DNA of 64,000 bases, taken from the NCBI GenBank assembly GCA_018340375.1, contig JAFFJZ010000030.1, positions 930,001 through 994,000 of the forward strand. The letters are read 5' to 3'. Shown here piece by piece: positions 36,950 through 48,937 of the stretch. Position numbers and translations under genes: made by a program. The notes under the pieces were generated by a model. The model searched no databases and was not told where the DNA came from. It saw only the letters and a program-made list of their open reading frames with translations. Source of the DNA: Gonatopus flavifemur. Its lineage: Eukaryota; Arthropoda; Insecta; Hymenoptera; Dryinidae. Position 1 is the stretch's first letter, and each line of letters starts with the position of its first letter.

Positions 36950-37344
36950 CTAATTGGCTGTCATTTTACCAACAAAAATTTTGGGATCTAGCGCCATTTT
37001 AAATTCAGCATCATCCCATTCAATTGTTCTTATTTGATCTCTTGATGTTTGAATGTTTTTTTGAAAAAACATCGATGTCAGTTGATGTTATTATCGTCGA
37101 TGTTTAGTGAACACTAGATTCGATGTTTCTGTTTGTTTATGAATTCTTGATCGTCACTTTTCTTCGAAGATTGTGACCGATTTCAATGGAGATTAGAGTT
37201 AATTTCATTGGAAAGAAAAACGTAAACATCAACAAACGGGAACACCGAGTCTCAGATTATTATGAATGACAGTTATGTGTTCGGTTTATTATGATTCACT
37301 AATTGCATTTGAAATCTCTAGAATTATTCCATTCCATTCAATCA

Positions 37345-37385
37345 GGGCTATGAATGAGTACAGACCCTCAGAAATTGTTGAAGGG
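37345..37385 (+). pseudogene. Second, facing copy of the transposase start in the outer element
   Basis: The plus strand from 37349 reads ATGAATGAGTACAGACCCTC and continues as SEIVE, closely matching the minus-strand start of the other copy (MNDYQPSEIVD). Upstream sequence (TATTCCATTC, then ATTCAATC) also matches in inverse. The rest of this gene is deleted or unrecognisable before the 3' repeat resumes near 37590. Confidence 0.55.
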
Positions 37386-37831
37386 TTGCTTGAAACATTG
37401 AAAGTATTGATCATACCTCATAACGTTGATTGAGATGCGCATTCGATCAGACACAAACATCATTCGAACTCTCAGATAATTCACCAAAGGAGTGGGGTTA
37501 TCACTAATCTTCGTCTCTCTACTGGAATCATCACGTCCATCCATGCAATCACGCTCTCGGTGGCCCCAGCCCGCGCGCGTGGTCATCAATAACTTCGACG
37601 GTCCATAACTTGCACCCTAATGGGCGGAAGGGAGTCCATGACCAGTGTTTCGTTATGGATTCGGAACCAGCTTTTACATGGTATGGTGAAATAATGGCGA
37701 TCAGGTTTGAAAAAACCATCCTGACCCCTAAATGACCTTCAAAATGATCTCTGAGGAAGTTTTCAAGGTCAGCACCATACTTCCCCCTGGAACCCTAAAC
37801 TTATTATTCAAAACATTTTTCCCCATCTCCA

Positions 37832-37897
37832 CTACACCGAGAGAAATAATTACTAATACCAAGGGAATATATTTTTGGATTGTTTCTCTCTGTGTAG
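37832..37897. mobile_element. 66 bp mini-MITE within the right arm of the outer element
   Basis: Ends are CTACACCGAGAGAAA and, inverted, CTACACAGAGAGAAA. The same ends occur at the equivalent place in the left arm (31085-31102 and 33382-33395), with a longer middle. So this insert predates or was copied with the arms. Confidence 0.6.
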
Positions 37898-37940
37898 TTT
37901 CCGAGATATTTGACTATATCACTTAAAATGGTCCATCCTG

Positions 37941-38978
37941 TATATTACGTAAGCGCTAGAGTATCCAAGTTCATATGAATCGTGCATGAAATGGTGCCAA
38001 GTATTGAAAAAATATATTGCACGGAGGAAGAGGAGTAGTGACAATTACCAAGAGAATAGTAAAATATGGACAGACCAAGTTACGCAATCATTGGAACTGA
38101 ACGGCTCAATCAAAATTACGATATGCTCACCCTGGTAGAAATTTGCCCAGTTTAGCTGGCCACTGGCCAGCTACTAGTCGGTAACTAGCCAGTGACCGAC
38201 CAGAAACACCCAGTTTCTGGCTACTAGCCAGAAACTGACCAGAAACCATGTAACGCTTTCCACTAGGGGCAGTTGAACTGACGATACGTTCCCTACAAAC
38301 AACGATTACTCGCGTTTGAATGGGCTGCTGATGGTCCTGCAATGCCGGCGAAGGGCCGTCAATGGTCCTTTGAATGGCCCGCATTCGTGTTCGCTGGGTT
38401 CAATTAGAATAACGATGCGATTGATTGTAGCGACCAAATATTCGGTCCATCCATATTCTACTTTACCAGTTTTCTCTGTGTGGTTATCGACCGACGGTTG
38501 GCGATGGATGATACTCCATACCGAGTCGGAGTTACCTATTCGGCTTTATGATCGTTCCACAATCTGATCAATGTCAGCCACTGACGGTTGTACTCTGGCA
38601 GTTTGTATTGGGCCATTCGTCAATTTCTATTTCTCATGTGTGTATCGATAAATGGCCCAATCATGGACTATACCTGGCACAAGACCTGCCGGAACTTGTC
38701 TTGAACAATTCATCAAACTCGGCCCAGGCTTGGAAATGATAAGGTCAGGACAAGCTTGGGCCAATAGTTTTTTCTAGCCTAGTCCAAATGATCCGCCAAG
38801 CATCAACCAATGCTTCTTTCATCACAGATATTGTTGCAAAGAGTAATGTGATCCATTTTTAAGTTTGACTCTCTCCCTCAGAATACCGTACGTGAATCAT
38901 GTTGAAACGATGAATTAAATATGCCAAGACTGGGACAAGTTTGGGTTTTTTCCAGTCTTGTCAATACCTGCATGGGAA
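37941..38978. repeat. Repeat-rich region with CTGG/CCAG inverted motifs
   Basis: From CACCCTGGTAGAAATTTGCC (38128) there are dense CTAGCCAG and CTGGCCAG strings to 38245. Further on, GGCCCAATCATGG- and CTTGGGCCAA-type strings recur to 38765. Probably several decayed short elements; limits unclear. Confidence 0.4.
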
Positions 38979-39066
38979 AGAGATCTTGGAATCCTGTAAA
39001 GAGATCTTGGAATCCTGTAAAGAGATCTTGGAATCCTGTAAAGAGATCTTGGAATCCTGTAAAGAG
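38979..39066. repeat. Minisatellite, 21 bp unit, four copies
   Basis: AGAGATCTTGGAATCCTGTAA is repeated four times with almost no change. Because 21 is a multiple of three, the plus-strand frame reads RSWNPVK repeats; there is no sign that it is a gene. Confidence 0.9.
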
Positions 39067-41637
39067 TTCTTCGAGATCAGTTGATTTCCGCGTTGATGAT
39101 CACATTTGAAAGTAGCTTATTACCAATGAGTCAAGCTTTAGTCTTATTTAGATCAACTATATCTGTCTTAGGGCGTGGGGCCAATCATAGGGACAAGATT
39201 AGGCTAGTCTTGGCCCGATGGTTATGCACAAGTCTTCAGCCATTGTGAATTCGGAATTCAGTCACTAATGAAAAACATTGTGCCACTCATGTGGACAACA
39301 TCGGCTAAATTGTTCTTAAAAACAACCGCTTGTTTTTTACGCTTGTGCCAAGCTTGTACCGAGTGCAATGGCCATCCCAAGGATACGAAGAACTGCACCA
39401 TAACTGACTATCCATTTGAAACAGCGGGACAATCATGGAGCAATATTGGTCCAATTATTGTTAACGGAGGTTTGTTCCTGACATATGTGCCAATCCTGGA
39501 TCAAGCTTGATTTTTTTTTCACTCTTGTCAATACTTGCATGGGTCTTCATACATAACTATACATGTATTTCATCATATAAAATTCAACAAAAGTTATATA
39601 AACTTCAACATTTATATACAGGGCGTATATAACGATTTTCTATTTCAGTTATATTTATCATCACCTTTTCACGAAAACTCGAGGGAATTATTTTGAAAGC
39701 ATAAAAAGTATTTACGTAAAAGAACTATGTAATATTCAATTAGTGGTAGAATTATGGTGTGGGGACGCCTTACGCATTCGATGGACACGATTTTCAGTAT
39801 TCGAGACAACATTTGCTTTTTGATTACTTTCCCTCGATATCATCGTTACCGTTCCACGCGTGTGTTTGATGAATTTTATAGAAGTGGTTATTTGCTTGCT
39901 CCATTTAACCCGATGTTTATAAATACTCGTATCAATTAATCGACTTTCTACCACATAATTTATCATTCCATTACGTAATTGAATTAATAGGGAGTAAATG
40001 AGTGGAAAATAAAGAGAATGACAATTTTGAGAATCGTTGGACGCTTGGAAACGTAATTTGTCGATGGTAACGCGATTGTACGGTATTAAATCACGCGTTA
40101 CTTCGTTAGATATTGAATTTTAATTACAGTTAGCGTGTTTCATTGTTGAAAATTTTAATTTATTTCTCCTCTTGATTGTCGGTATGCACGAAACTATGTT
40201 CAACAGTTGAACCAGTTATAAATCGATGAAACGGCCGAGAGCACGTGATTGAGAGCTCTACTTCCTGTTTGTACATCGTTTTTAACATTCTGCCTCTATA
40301 CGTTGGTGGAGGGTTCGTGTGTTGGTTAAGTACTTTACGCGCTGATGATTGAGGAACCAAGGGACGTGAATAAAGACGATAGGAAATTCGTTAATATAAG
40401 CTGGGTCGATGTTTCGAACCATCGTACCAAGCGTATTTACCGTACTACGGGAAATTGTAAATCTAAAGACATCTTTCAGAAAAAAATATTCGACATCTTC
40501 TGACCTTTGGAAGAAACTAAAAAAGATCCCTAACGTTAGATGCATTGAAATGTGACGAGGGAACTATTCTGGTCGCCTTCTGTAAATTCAAATATGAAGA
40601 GAAAGGAATGTCTGTAACTTGTGAAGGAAAATAAAATTGTACATATTTTCACGATTTCATCACTTTTGATTGTTGAATCATCTTTAACGCTCATTGCGTA
40701 CTTCTGTATCGTATCCTAGGATTTGCAAACATTTGCGAAGATTCGTATATAATTTGCATCACTACGCGGAGAATTTTTAATGGAATTTACTGTAAAACAT
40801 TGGAAATCTGATCAAGCTTCTATTGTCTCGTGATAGTAAGTTTCATATTGAGTTCAGTCTGTCCCTTGGTTACAAAGTACCATACTGAATTTCACTCTAA
40901 ATTTCTCTCCATGTAATTTTTGTCTATTTCGTATATCGTATGGGGCAGTTTATTCTGTAAATTATACACTGTAATATCTAAAAACTCAGTTTATACGATA
41001 TTATTTAATAATTTTCCAATAGACTGGCTAATAAGAGATGGCTACGGACCTGGCGCTAGTATCCCCTCGAGAAAAAACTCAAGAGATCATCTCTTATCGA
41101 AAAAAAACGGGTTAAGCATTTTTGTCAACGGAAAACTCTTTTATCTGTATTATCTTAAATATTATCATTAATGAAGATACAACCGAAGTGATGTATTTCG
41201 TGACAATGTATAGCCCGCCAACGGTGGAGCATTAATGTCGCATGATATCTCTTATATACGACTGTTTTAAAATCCTTTCCACATTAGGATCACACGCGAG
41301 ATTATCATAATATATGCGTGTATATATGATGGTTTCGTCGGATGTTTTCTTTCTCTCTTTTGTATATAGTCCGGTCAATGTTAATCGAGCGTGAACGGTA
41401 AATGAGGACAATGCGCGATTGATGAATAAATCCAAGATGTTTATATAAAAATAAATACCCTCACGAATATTAGAGATTCTACGAATTCTGATGAAACTAC
41501 ATCGAATTGTTCTGATTTTATAATATTAAATCGTTCATCAATTACGTCTCCATAGTTCGTTAACTTGGAAGAATTTTTTCTCTTGTGTATTGCGAGAGAA
41601 TATTTTGATCTTCGAAACTTCAAGATTCCCAGATAGC
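39067..41637. other. AT-rich DNA with decayed repeats at the low end
   Basis: 39.1-39.55 kb repeats strings from 38.9 kb (CACTCTTGTCAATACTTGCA against AGTCTTGTCAATACCTGCA). No gene was found from 39.6 to 41.6 kb. Confidence 0.45.
41052..41066. repeat. Possible solo end of the TTAA-type MITE
   Basis: GGCGCTAGTATCCCC matches the right-terminal repeat of the MITEs at 21.6 and 47.2 kb. The rest of the element and the TTAA are missing, so this may be a remnant or chance. Confidence 0.3.
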
Positions 41638-42367
41638 ACACGCACGTGCTGAGAATGTTCTGAGAATATGCGTTAAGGATATTCGAATATTCTATGGAGA
41701 TTCTTATTACGTGCGAATATATTCTACGCACATTCTCAGAATGTTTGAATGAGACTGTTTCAAATATTCTTAGAATTTGATGCCACGAATATCGTGGGAA
41801 TATTAGAAAAAAATGCTGTTAAAATAAAAATTCCCGTCAATATAAACTTCTGCATGTCACCGAAAACTACTTCAAAATCAATTTTTTTCATCATTAAACA
41901 TCTGTGATCATGAATTGTTAACAATAGTATGAATTCACATGGATGGATGAGATACTTATGATCGCAACAGGCCATCATAATATATACGGCATTTCTTAAT
42001 ATTGTATTACACTTTTGGAGATTATAATTCACACATGGCACTCTCAGGAAACATTTGCGATATTAAAATGCACCTTTCATACATTCATTAGTCCCCAAAT
42101 ACAAATTAAAATAATATATTATCTAAGGGTCTGTAACCTGTCAACAACATTATCCGCCATTACTGAATTCATGTCATTACGATACTTACAAACTTTGTAC
42201 GCATATTGTATGAACGTTCCTAGAATATTCGAAACAGTCTCATTCAAATGTTCTAAGAATCATCTATGAATATTTACGAATCTTCTACGCTTTTTGTGAA
42301 AATATTCGATCAAGTACATTTTACGGATGTTGTGAGAGTATTCTCAGAATGTTCTGTGTTACGTGGG
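41638..42367. mobile_element. Foldback element with CCCAGATAGCACAC ends
   Basis: Outer arms (41638-41780 and about 42200-42367) are inverted repeats of GAATATTC- and AGAATGTTC-rich text, including TGAGACTGTTTC on the left and GAAACAGTCTCATTC on the right. The 420 bp centre is unrelated AT-rich DNA with open frames on both strands that I do not recognise. End sequence is shared with the 24.6 kb element. Confidence 0.7.
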
Positions 42368-44092
42368 TTATTAGTTATTATTCATATCTTTGAAGTCTGG
42401 AGTTGGTGTTGTCAAGGTATAGCTTGCCACATAATCCACAAAGAATCTCCTAAATACCTCTAAATCGAGTTCTATTGAATATAATCACTAACAATTATTG
42501 TAGACCAAGTTTCGATATACTCAATCTTGGAGAAACTCAACATTTTTGGAGAATTATTTGTACCTCTTCTAGTGCTTTGGCATCACAATGGAAAGACAAA
42601 AAAGGAAAACTCAAACCGCAAAATAATTTCCAAGGTGTTTGTTCTAGATCTCATTTTTTAAAGTGAAATTACAATGTTAATTCGTTTCTTCTTTAACATT
42701 CTAACATTCGAGTTCATTGAAATAACCCACGAGTTTCTACTTTCGCAATCTAATCTATAAATAGTATCTTTGTGATAGTTCAAAGGATGAGAGATTTAAT
42801 CGAAAACCATCTACGCTCACATGGATGTTGTGTTACTAGGTGGATAGGAAATAAGATTAATATACATTCGAACTGATGGACGTAATCAGTGCAATCAATA
42901 ATCACATTCAAACCCTGTTTTAAAGTTCTTTCCTCGCGGTAGCAGCGGTATCGAGGAAGTCCTGCGGAAATTCTAAGGATTCTCATAAATTAGAAAGTAA
43001 TCCTTAAGGGATACTTCAAAACGTATCAGGTATCGATGATGAACAACATTTCCAATCGATGCCAAGTTGAACCTCAAACCGTTTGTAATGTACTATACTT
43101 GGAAGTATTTGCACTTGTACTGACATGCCGTGAATGAACACACACTCGTGCTGAGCTACTTTTCGAAAGAAAGTTTCCGAACCTTCCGGCTATTCGTGGC
43201 GGTACAAGTGTATTTGTACATGTTTGAGAGAGAATCTTGCGCTGTTGCTTGGTATACAGAACTGCGTCCGTTCACGTACACCCTATAATGTTGCTGCCTC
43301 TTGGCAAAATTTTACGTGCACGTTAAATAACGTAGGAATGAAAAATCAAATGAAATGAGGATTGTTTATTCAAAGGTTTGTATAATTAGAAAGTGCTTCA
43401 ACGTTGAAGTTGGAATACCTGGACTTGTGTAAAAAAAATGAAGTTTATGTCTGTACTAGCTGTCCTTTTGCTATCGCTATGCATTACGCTATTACCTTGA
43501 TTATTTTTTTATCCTTGTATTGTCTTTCGTAGAATGACTGGAAGGAAAACAAGGCTTTCTCTCATTAACATTCATCGTGTGGGTTTAGAAAAGAGATGAT
43601 ACGGAGTGAAAATAAAATGTTCAACCTGATAAGAAATTCTAAAATTGTATTTTTATACATGTGGCGATTTTTATAATAAAAATTGAAACTATAATAATTT
43701 CTTGTTTCTTCTTTTTAAATTTTGCGTGTCGGCAATTAAATGAAAATACCCATGATAACAAACCTTGTATGTTTTCACGTTATTTCTCGTACCGCTTGTA
43801 CGTCTATTCTTTCAATGTTTGCCATTCAAATTGGTAGCAATTGTGGACAATTAACAAGTTAGATGATTGATCCTCGTTGCGTGTACACGATATCGGAGAT
43901 CTCAGCACCGGACGTATCGAGAAAATTGTTGTTCTCTTATTTATATCATATATATTCTGTTCTCGCATGCACATTTCTTAGAATTCGAATATATATATAT
44001 ATGTATATATTATTTGTAATAGGGAATAAGATGGAAATCTAGAATGTGATTCGAAAAGTCTCTTGTGTTGCGTCTTTCGAAGTTCGCGGTCA
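42368..44092. other. AT-rich intergenic DNA
   Basis: No gene or element seen apart from an AT microsatellite near 44 kb. Confidence 0.5.
43989..44011. repeat. AT dinucleotide microsatellite
   Basis: Simple alternating AT interrupted once by G. Confidence 0.8.
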
Positions 44093-44348
44093 CACTGAGA
44101 AAAAAAAATTTGCGAAATTTACATCTTATTGAGTAAATGATGAATATGCATGATTTAGAATTTAGTGCAAGCGACCACAATTTTAGTTGATTTTACAACA
44201 ACGCATGTGAAATCTATCATAGCTGAAGTGCATCTTACTTTCCCTGCGGTGGAATTAGCTAAAATTGTAGTAGCTCGCACTACATTTTTGAATCGTCCAT
44301 ATATTTACTCAACAAGAGGTAAAATTTACAACTTTTTTTTTCTCGGTG
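44093..44348. mobile_element. MITE with CACTGAGAAAAAAAAATTT ends
   Basis: The left terminus and the inverted right terminus agree over about 50 bp, including GAGAAAAAAAAA, AAATTTACATCTT and TTGAGTAAAT. The middle has a plus-strand open frame that is probably chance. Confidence 0.7.
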
Positions 44349-47163
44349 CAATTTTGCGGGGTCTCCGAATAGTGATTGCATTGCATTCACACACGTTCGT
44401 ACCCCTGAACGGGTATGTAAACTCGACTCAAGGAAGGTTAGAACGTGTATCGGAGAAAATATATAGAATTTATTCTCCACATATGATACATAGAACACTG
44501 GACCAAAAGGAGTAGTACTGGATAGGATATGGAGTCTGCAGGAGGCGTGGGAGAGACTTCGCTTACGTAGACTCACGCCTCGGCCAGTATGTAATTCCAT
44601 AGTACGTACACCTATACCTAAAAGTATATACACACCACACGTCCCTTGCTTACTTGTTCGCTTGCGGTCGAGTTATTAATAATTCCACGACAGAATGCAA
44701 CTCGAAGACGACGAACGCTGGTACAAGTGGAGGCGGCAAGTATTCCAATTTGTAATTAGCGTCCCTTGACTTATTAAGACTCATTTTCATCTTTTTTTCC
44801 TCTTCATTCTCTTACCTCGACACGAGAATAATGATACGTGTGGGCACGACGAGTCCTCGTTCTCTCTCTCTTTTATACTATTGTAGCTAAGGTTGAAGGA
44901 AACAGGTATGGGAGAGAGATGTTTCATCAGATGACAATGATCATCTCACGATAATGACCTTAATGTCGTCAAATTGGACGAAATTGAATTTAATTAAGCT
45001 CAGAATTGAGTAATTATACGTCACCATGAGAAACAATACAATTCAAGTAAATCGAGTATTTTACAAAACGGAGGAGTTTAGTATTACGTTATTTTATTAT
45101 ATTAGGAGTTACGTATTGAATTCAAAAATCATGGAATAATTCAGCTAAAATTACGTGTTGCGGAGGTAACGTCATGTTGCATTGAAAATACAAATATTAA
45201 CTCCCGATAAAATATCTTGATAAAACACATTTTGAGGGCTAAGCTTTCAAATATAATTGTCGACAAGTTGTTGGTTATCTTCTTTATTTATGTGACAAGA
45301 GATCTAACGTATATCAATGATAAATTCACCGAGAAGTTCAAAATTACCACAAGTATCTTGTAAAGTTCTTCCTGTTGGGTACACTTAAGTATACAGGAAG
45401 TATCATCTGAAGTACAGTAAGTGAGACTCTTCTCTTGAAATTCTCTCATCATAAGCACACTCGTTATGCATAGCTCACCTGAGAAGAATCTCGTCTCAAA
45501 GTCTTGCATGAATCATAGATAAATCTTTCTAATGTACTATACTTCATATATAAATTTACAAGATTGACTCCCTATATCTAGCCAGCACTGAATCTGCTCA
45601 AAAAGGTTCTGAAAAGGCTTTTCGAACACTTTTCAAACATTTGAAACCGTCCATTTGTATGGTTTCTTTTTCTTTATTTTCATTATAAATTGATGAATAA
45701 ATTGTACCAAGACTACGAAGTTCTAACTTGGAATATAGTGAATTGAATTCTTGGTAGGGAAGGGAAATTACCTTGGATGTCGACGTACTCTCAACTGAAC
45801 CTTCAATAATTGTTTTTGTAATGAGCTTGACCTTGACTCGAATAACGAGAATCTTTTGTATTTTGAGAAATAAAAATCTTCATCCATGGGTCAGAATTTC
45901 TGAAATCAGCACGACTTAAATTTCGATTCTGATAATTCACTAAAATGTAGCAAAAATGATTCTCTTGAAAAAGACAGACGATCATGAATTATAAGACTAC
46001 GGGATAGTCTTTACATGACTCATCGGCGCGGTTTTAAAATCAGTGGACCCCACATGACACACCTGTCGGATGTATATCGAGTTCGTCATACCGCCTATGA
46101 TTCCAGTCTTAAGCCTCGTTCGTCAGAAAGAATTAATGAGATAAATAGAAGCTCCTATAACGTGCGAATCATAACATTTCATTCTAATCAGATGTTGAGT
46201 GAACAAAAATTGTGTATAGACAAGATGTATGAAGATTAACATAATGAGCAGGACGTAATGATCACGTGAGTGGTCAAAATCACAATTCGAATGTTTTAAT
46301 ATTATCAAGAAATTTACGAGAGGAGAGAAGAAGTGGATAGTTAAGTCATATATGTAGACTCTACAAAGACATTGGGTGGCACACAATTCTACATGATGGT
46401 GTATATAATACTTCTATACGCGAAAGTAGATACGAGTATGGAATCAAAGTTGAGTGGGGAAAGAAACATTTATAAATTGTGTCTATACGTGTACGTAAAT
46501 ACGTACATACACAGGACTTCTCGAGGATAACGAGCATGTGCCTAAGCCTAAGAGAAGTGACCACCCGCATGGTGTTGGCGGTGGCATGTGGTTTTTAGGT
46601 CAAGAAAACTGGTTGAGACGTTGCAGTTATTGCGCTGGTACATGTCTTCAGCGGTAAAGTGATTAGGGTTCCCACGAGGATGTCGTTATAGTGGTATCGA
46701 TAATTACGTTGAAATTGAAATGTTTTTATTATTGAGATACATTGATAGATACATAATCGCTTATTACCCCTCAGGTGTAAATACAGTGGTATAAAGAGTC
46801 AAAAAAGTATCTCCCATTCTTATATACAAATTCACCGGAAATATATTTTTCCGAATTTTCAATCTGTGTTACCAAACTTTGAAACCAACTTCAATAATCC
46901 GCCTGCTTTGTAGGGAACACAACTGATAACATATTATTATTATTTTATAATTTCCGCTTTCAGTATCCTTTGTACGCTTGGATTGCGACGGTTGGAAATA
47001 TCCTGTGGTAGCCTTTTATTCTGCGCAACATTATTTTCATATGTTTTTATATTGGTTATCGTTTGAGAAACCTATAGATTAAAAACTGGGGGACACAGAA
47101 TACCTCCGACTTTCCACATGAATAGTTTTTTACTGAGATGTAAAGAAACAAATTCGCATTGAT
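44349..47163. other. AT-rich intergenic DNA
   Basis: A short plus-strand frame at 44695-44768 (MQLEDDERWYKWRRQ) is exon-like in composition but isolated. Nothing else is supported. Confidence 0.45.
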
Positions 47164-47167
47164 TTAA

Positions 47168-47334
47168 GGGGATAATATAGCGTCGGAAGTCTAGTTAAAT
47201 CTTTCAATATTTCCAAAATATTGCTTTGATACCCATAGAAATGTTGTACAGAGCAACAGTTTGAAAATATCATCAGGTATTTTTGAGAAATCTTCCACGA
47301 AAGATTTGGTTAGCGGCTCAGCGTTACTATCCCG
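47168..47334. mobile_element. TTAA-flanked hairpin MITE, copy 2
   Basis: It is 167 bp, flanked by TTAA (47164-47167, 47335-47338). Ends are GGGGATAATATAGCGTCGG and, inverted, similar. Internal strings (CAATATTT, ATAGAAATG, GAAATCTT) match the 21.6 kb copy with several deletions. Confidence 0.8.
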
Positions 47335-47338
47335 TTAA

Positions 47339-47990
47339 AGTTCAATCGTCTGCACGGAAAAAAAAATTCACAATGGCAGCTAGGTATTAGCTACGGTAGC
47401 TGCTTCGTTTAGGTGATATTCGGATAGCCAAAAATCATTCTGCAACAGTTGAACCTTAGCTATTATAAGAATAACTTTTATTGCTACACTGAGAAAAATT
47501 TTCAGTTGCTACAATGACATGCTATGGGACTGTTGGAATCATTCTTTCTAGCAATAGAAAAATTAAGCAACACCGTTCCCATATAGTTGTTTTCCTTTTG
47601 TTTATTGTACTTTTTTCGTAAAATACGAATACACTAAACGAAGTGATGCAGTACCTAACCAGGAACAACATTGAATGAAAAATTTGAGTTGAATTGGAAT
47701 GATAATTGTTGTAACGGGAATTTTCAGTTATAAGTTGAGTTTTTTTTTATTCGATGTCGTATTTCATCAGGTCTTTAGTCATGACAACTGAACAGTTCAT
47801 TCAGTCGGATTGGGAGTACATAATAACATAAACTATGATAATTGAGATTGGTTGATGGGATTTATAAGTTCTAGTTCTAAAAACTAAACAATTTGCTGTG
47901 AAAGTTTTTCATTCCATCAACTAAAATTTTTATTCCCCCTCATTGTGATATACTAGTGGATATATTTAACGGTTGATAATTATGTATATA
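47339..47990. other. AT-rich DNA with single MITE-like ends
   Basis: GCACGGAAAAAAAAATTC at 47355 and CACTGAGAAAAATTTTCAG at 47490 look like element left ends without clear partners. A possible partner for the second lies at 49890-49923 (TTCAGTTGTAGCGAATATCC then CTCACAGTG), which would make 48-49.9 kb nested. Confidence 0.35.
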
Positions 47991-48818
47991 CCGGGTGTTT
48001 CAGAATTCGCTGAAAAAACTTCGTATACGTCATTCTGCAATCAAAATGCAATAATTTCCCGTATAGAAAAGTTTTTTTTTGAGGCTTAGTTTTTGAGATA
48101 TGAGCATTTTTAGATTCTTTGTCAAATCCAAATCACTCGAAAGCATTTTGTAGGACATACTTCAACCTACCGCCATTCACTAAGTTGGAAAGCGGCGAAT
48201 CTGTGGAAAAACATTGAACTATCCTGTTATTCTTTGTTTGGGAGCCTTAATAATTTAAAGTTGCTGGATTCTGATTGGTTGGAAGCCAAAAAATTTCAAA
48301 TCGCTATAACTTTGGATTGAAAATGATACACGGAGAAAAATGTATGGTTGTAATAACCAATTCGTTGGTTAAATAAGGTCCAACCAATTGATTGGTTATC
48401 ATGACCAATTATGTACTTGTAACAACCAATTTCGTTGGTTGCTCCAACTGAATTTTTTGACGTGGTCATCATAACCAACAGAATTGATTGTGACACTCAC
48501 ATAATTGGTTGTGACAATCAATTAATTGGCCAGACCATATTTAACCAACGAATTGGTTACTGCAACCATCCATCCTTCTCAGTGTAGAATACTTCAATTT
48601 CTTTCCAGAGATCCGCCGTTCTCTCACTCAGCGAATGGTATCAGGCTCAAGTATGCAGCATACAGTACTTTCGAGTGATTTGGGTATTTGAAAAAATCTA
48701 AAAATCCGTATATCTCAAAAACTAAGACTCAAAAAAATTTTCAATACGGGATATTGTTGCATTTTGATCGCAGAATAACGCCTGTGAAGTTTATTTCGGC
48801 GAATTACGAAACACCCGG
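47991..48818. mobile_element. TA-flanked element with CCGGGTGTTTC ends
   Basis: CCGGGTGTTTCAGAATTCGC at the left is mirrored by GCGAATTACGAAACACCCGG at the right, each next to TA. The arms extend about 170-230 bp (CAATCAAAATGCAATAATTTCC mirrored by GTTGCATTTTGATCGC). The centre holds another MITE. Confidence 0.85.
48328..48586. mobile_element. AACCAAT/ATTGGTT-rich MITE nested in the CCGGGTGTTTC element
   Basis: Ends are TACACGGAGAAAAATGTATGG and, inverted, TACACTGAGAAGGATGGATGG. The body alternates ACCAATT and AATTGGTT strings, so much of it can fold. Confidence 0.8.
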
Positions 48819-48937
48819 TATAGTGTCATCAATTGAAACTTATAATTGAATATTCCAATTATTGTCACAACTAATTATTTTATGGGCATGTGACTTTATT
48901 TATAGCTCCTCGAACAAAAAAAATGGTTCCCATCAAC

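Larger units (their letters stand above)
34982..37116. mobile_element. hAT-like non-autonomous element with 8 bp target duplication
   Basis: Ends are perfect 20 bp inverted repeats, TAGTGTTCACTAAACATCGA, flanked by direct repeats GATTCGAT at 34974-34981 and 37117-37124. An 8 bp duplication and TAG-starting ends fit hAT. Excluding the element nested inside, its own sequence is only about 255 bp, so it is MITE-sized and codes for nothing. Confidence 0.88.
31041..37940. mobile_element. Outer composite mariner/Tc1-like element, host of a nested stack
   Basis: The left end (31041) and right end (37940) are inverted repeats sharing CATTTTAAGTGATATAGTCA, each abutting a TA. The repeat continues inward: sequence at 33395-33650 on the left matches 37590-37830 on the right in inverse. 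The left arm is interrupted by a foldback element and the middle by hAT-like elements. The start of a transposase reading frame occurs twice, facing inward from each side (minus at 34818, plus at about 37349), so the structure looks like two copies fused head to head, the right one internally deleted. Confidence 0.75.

Noticed and set aside
37368..37589. 73-codon minus-strand frame within the outer nested element
   Set aside because: It lies in the deleted right half of the composite transposon, antisense to the second transposase start, and shows no motif.
44695..44768. Short plus-strand frame MQLEDDERWYKWRRQ
   Set aside because: Only 24 codons, poor donor, no partner exon, no known similarity.
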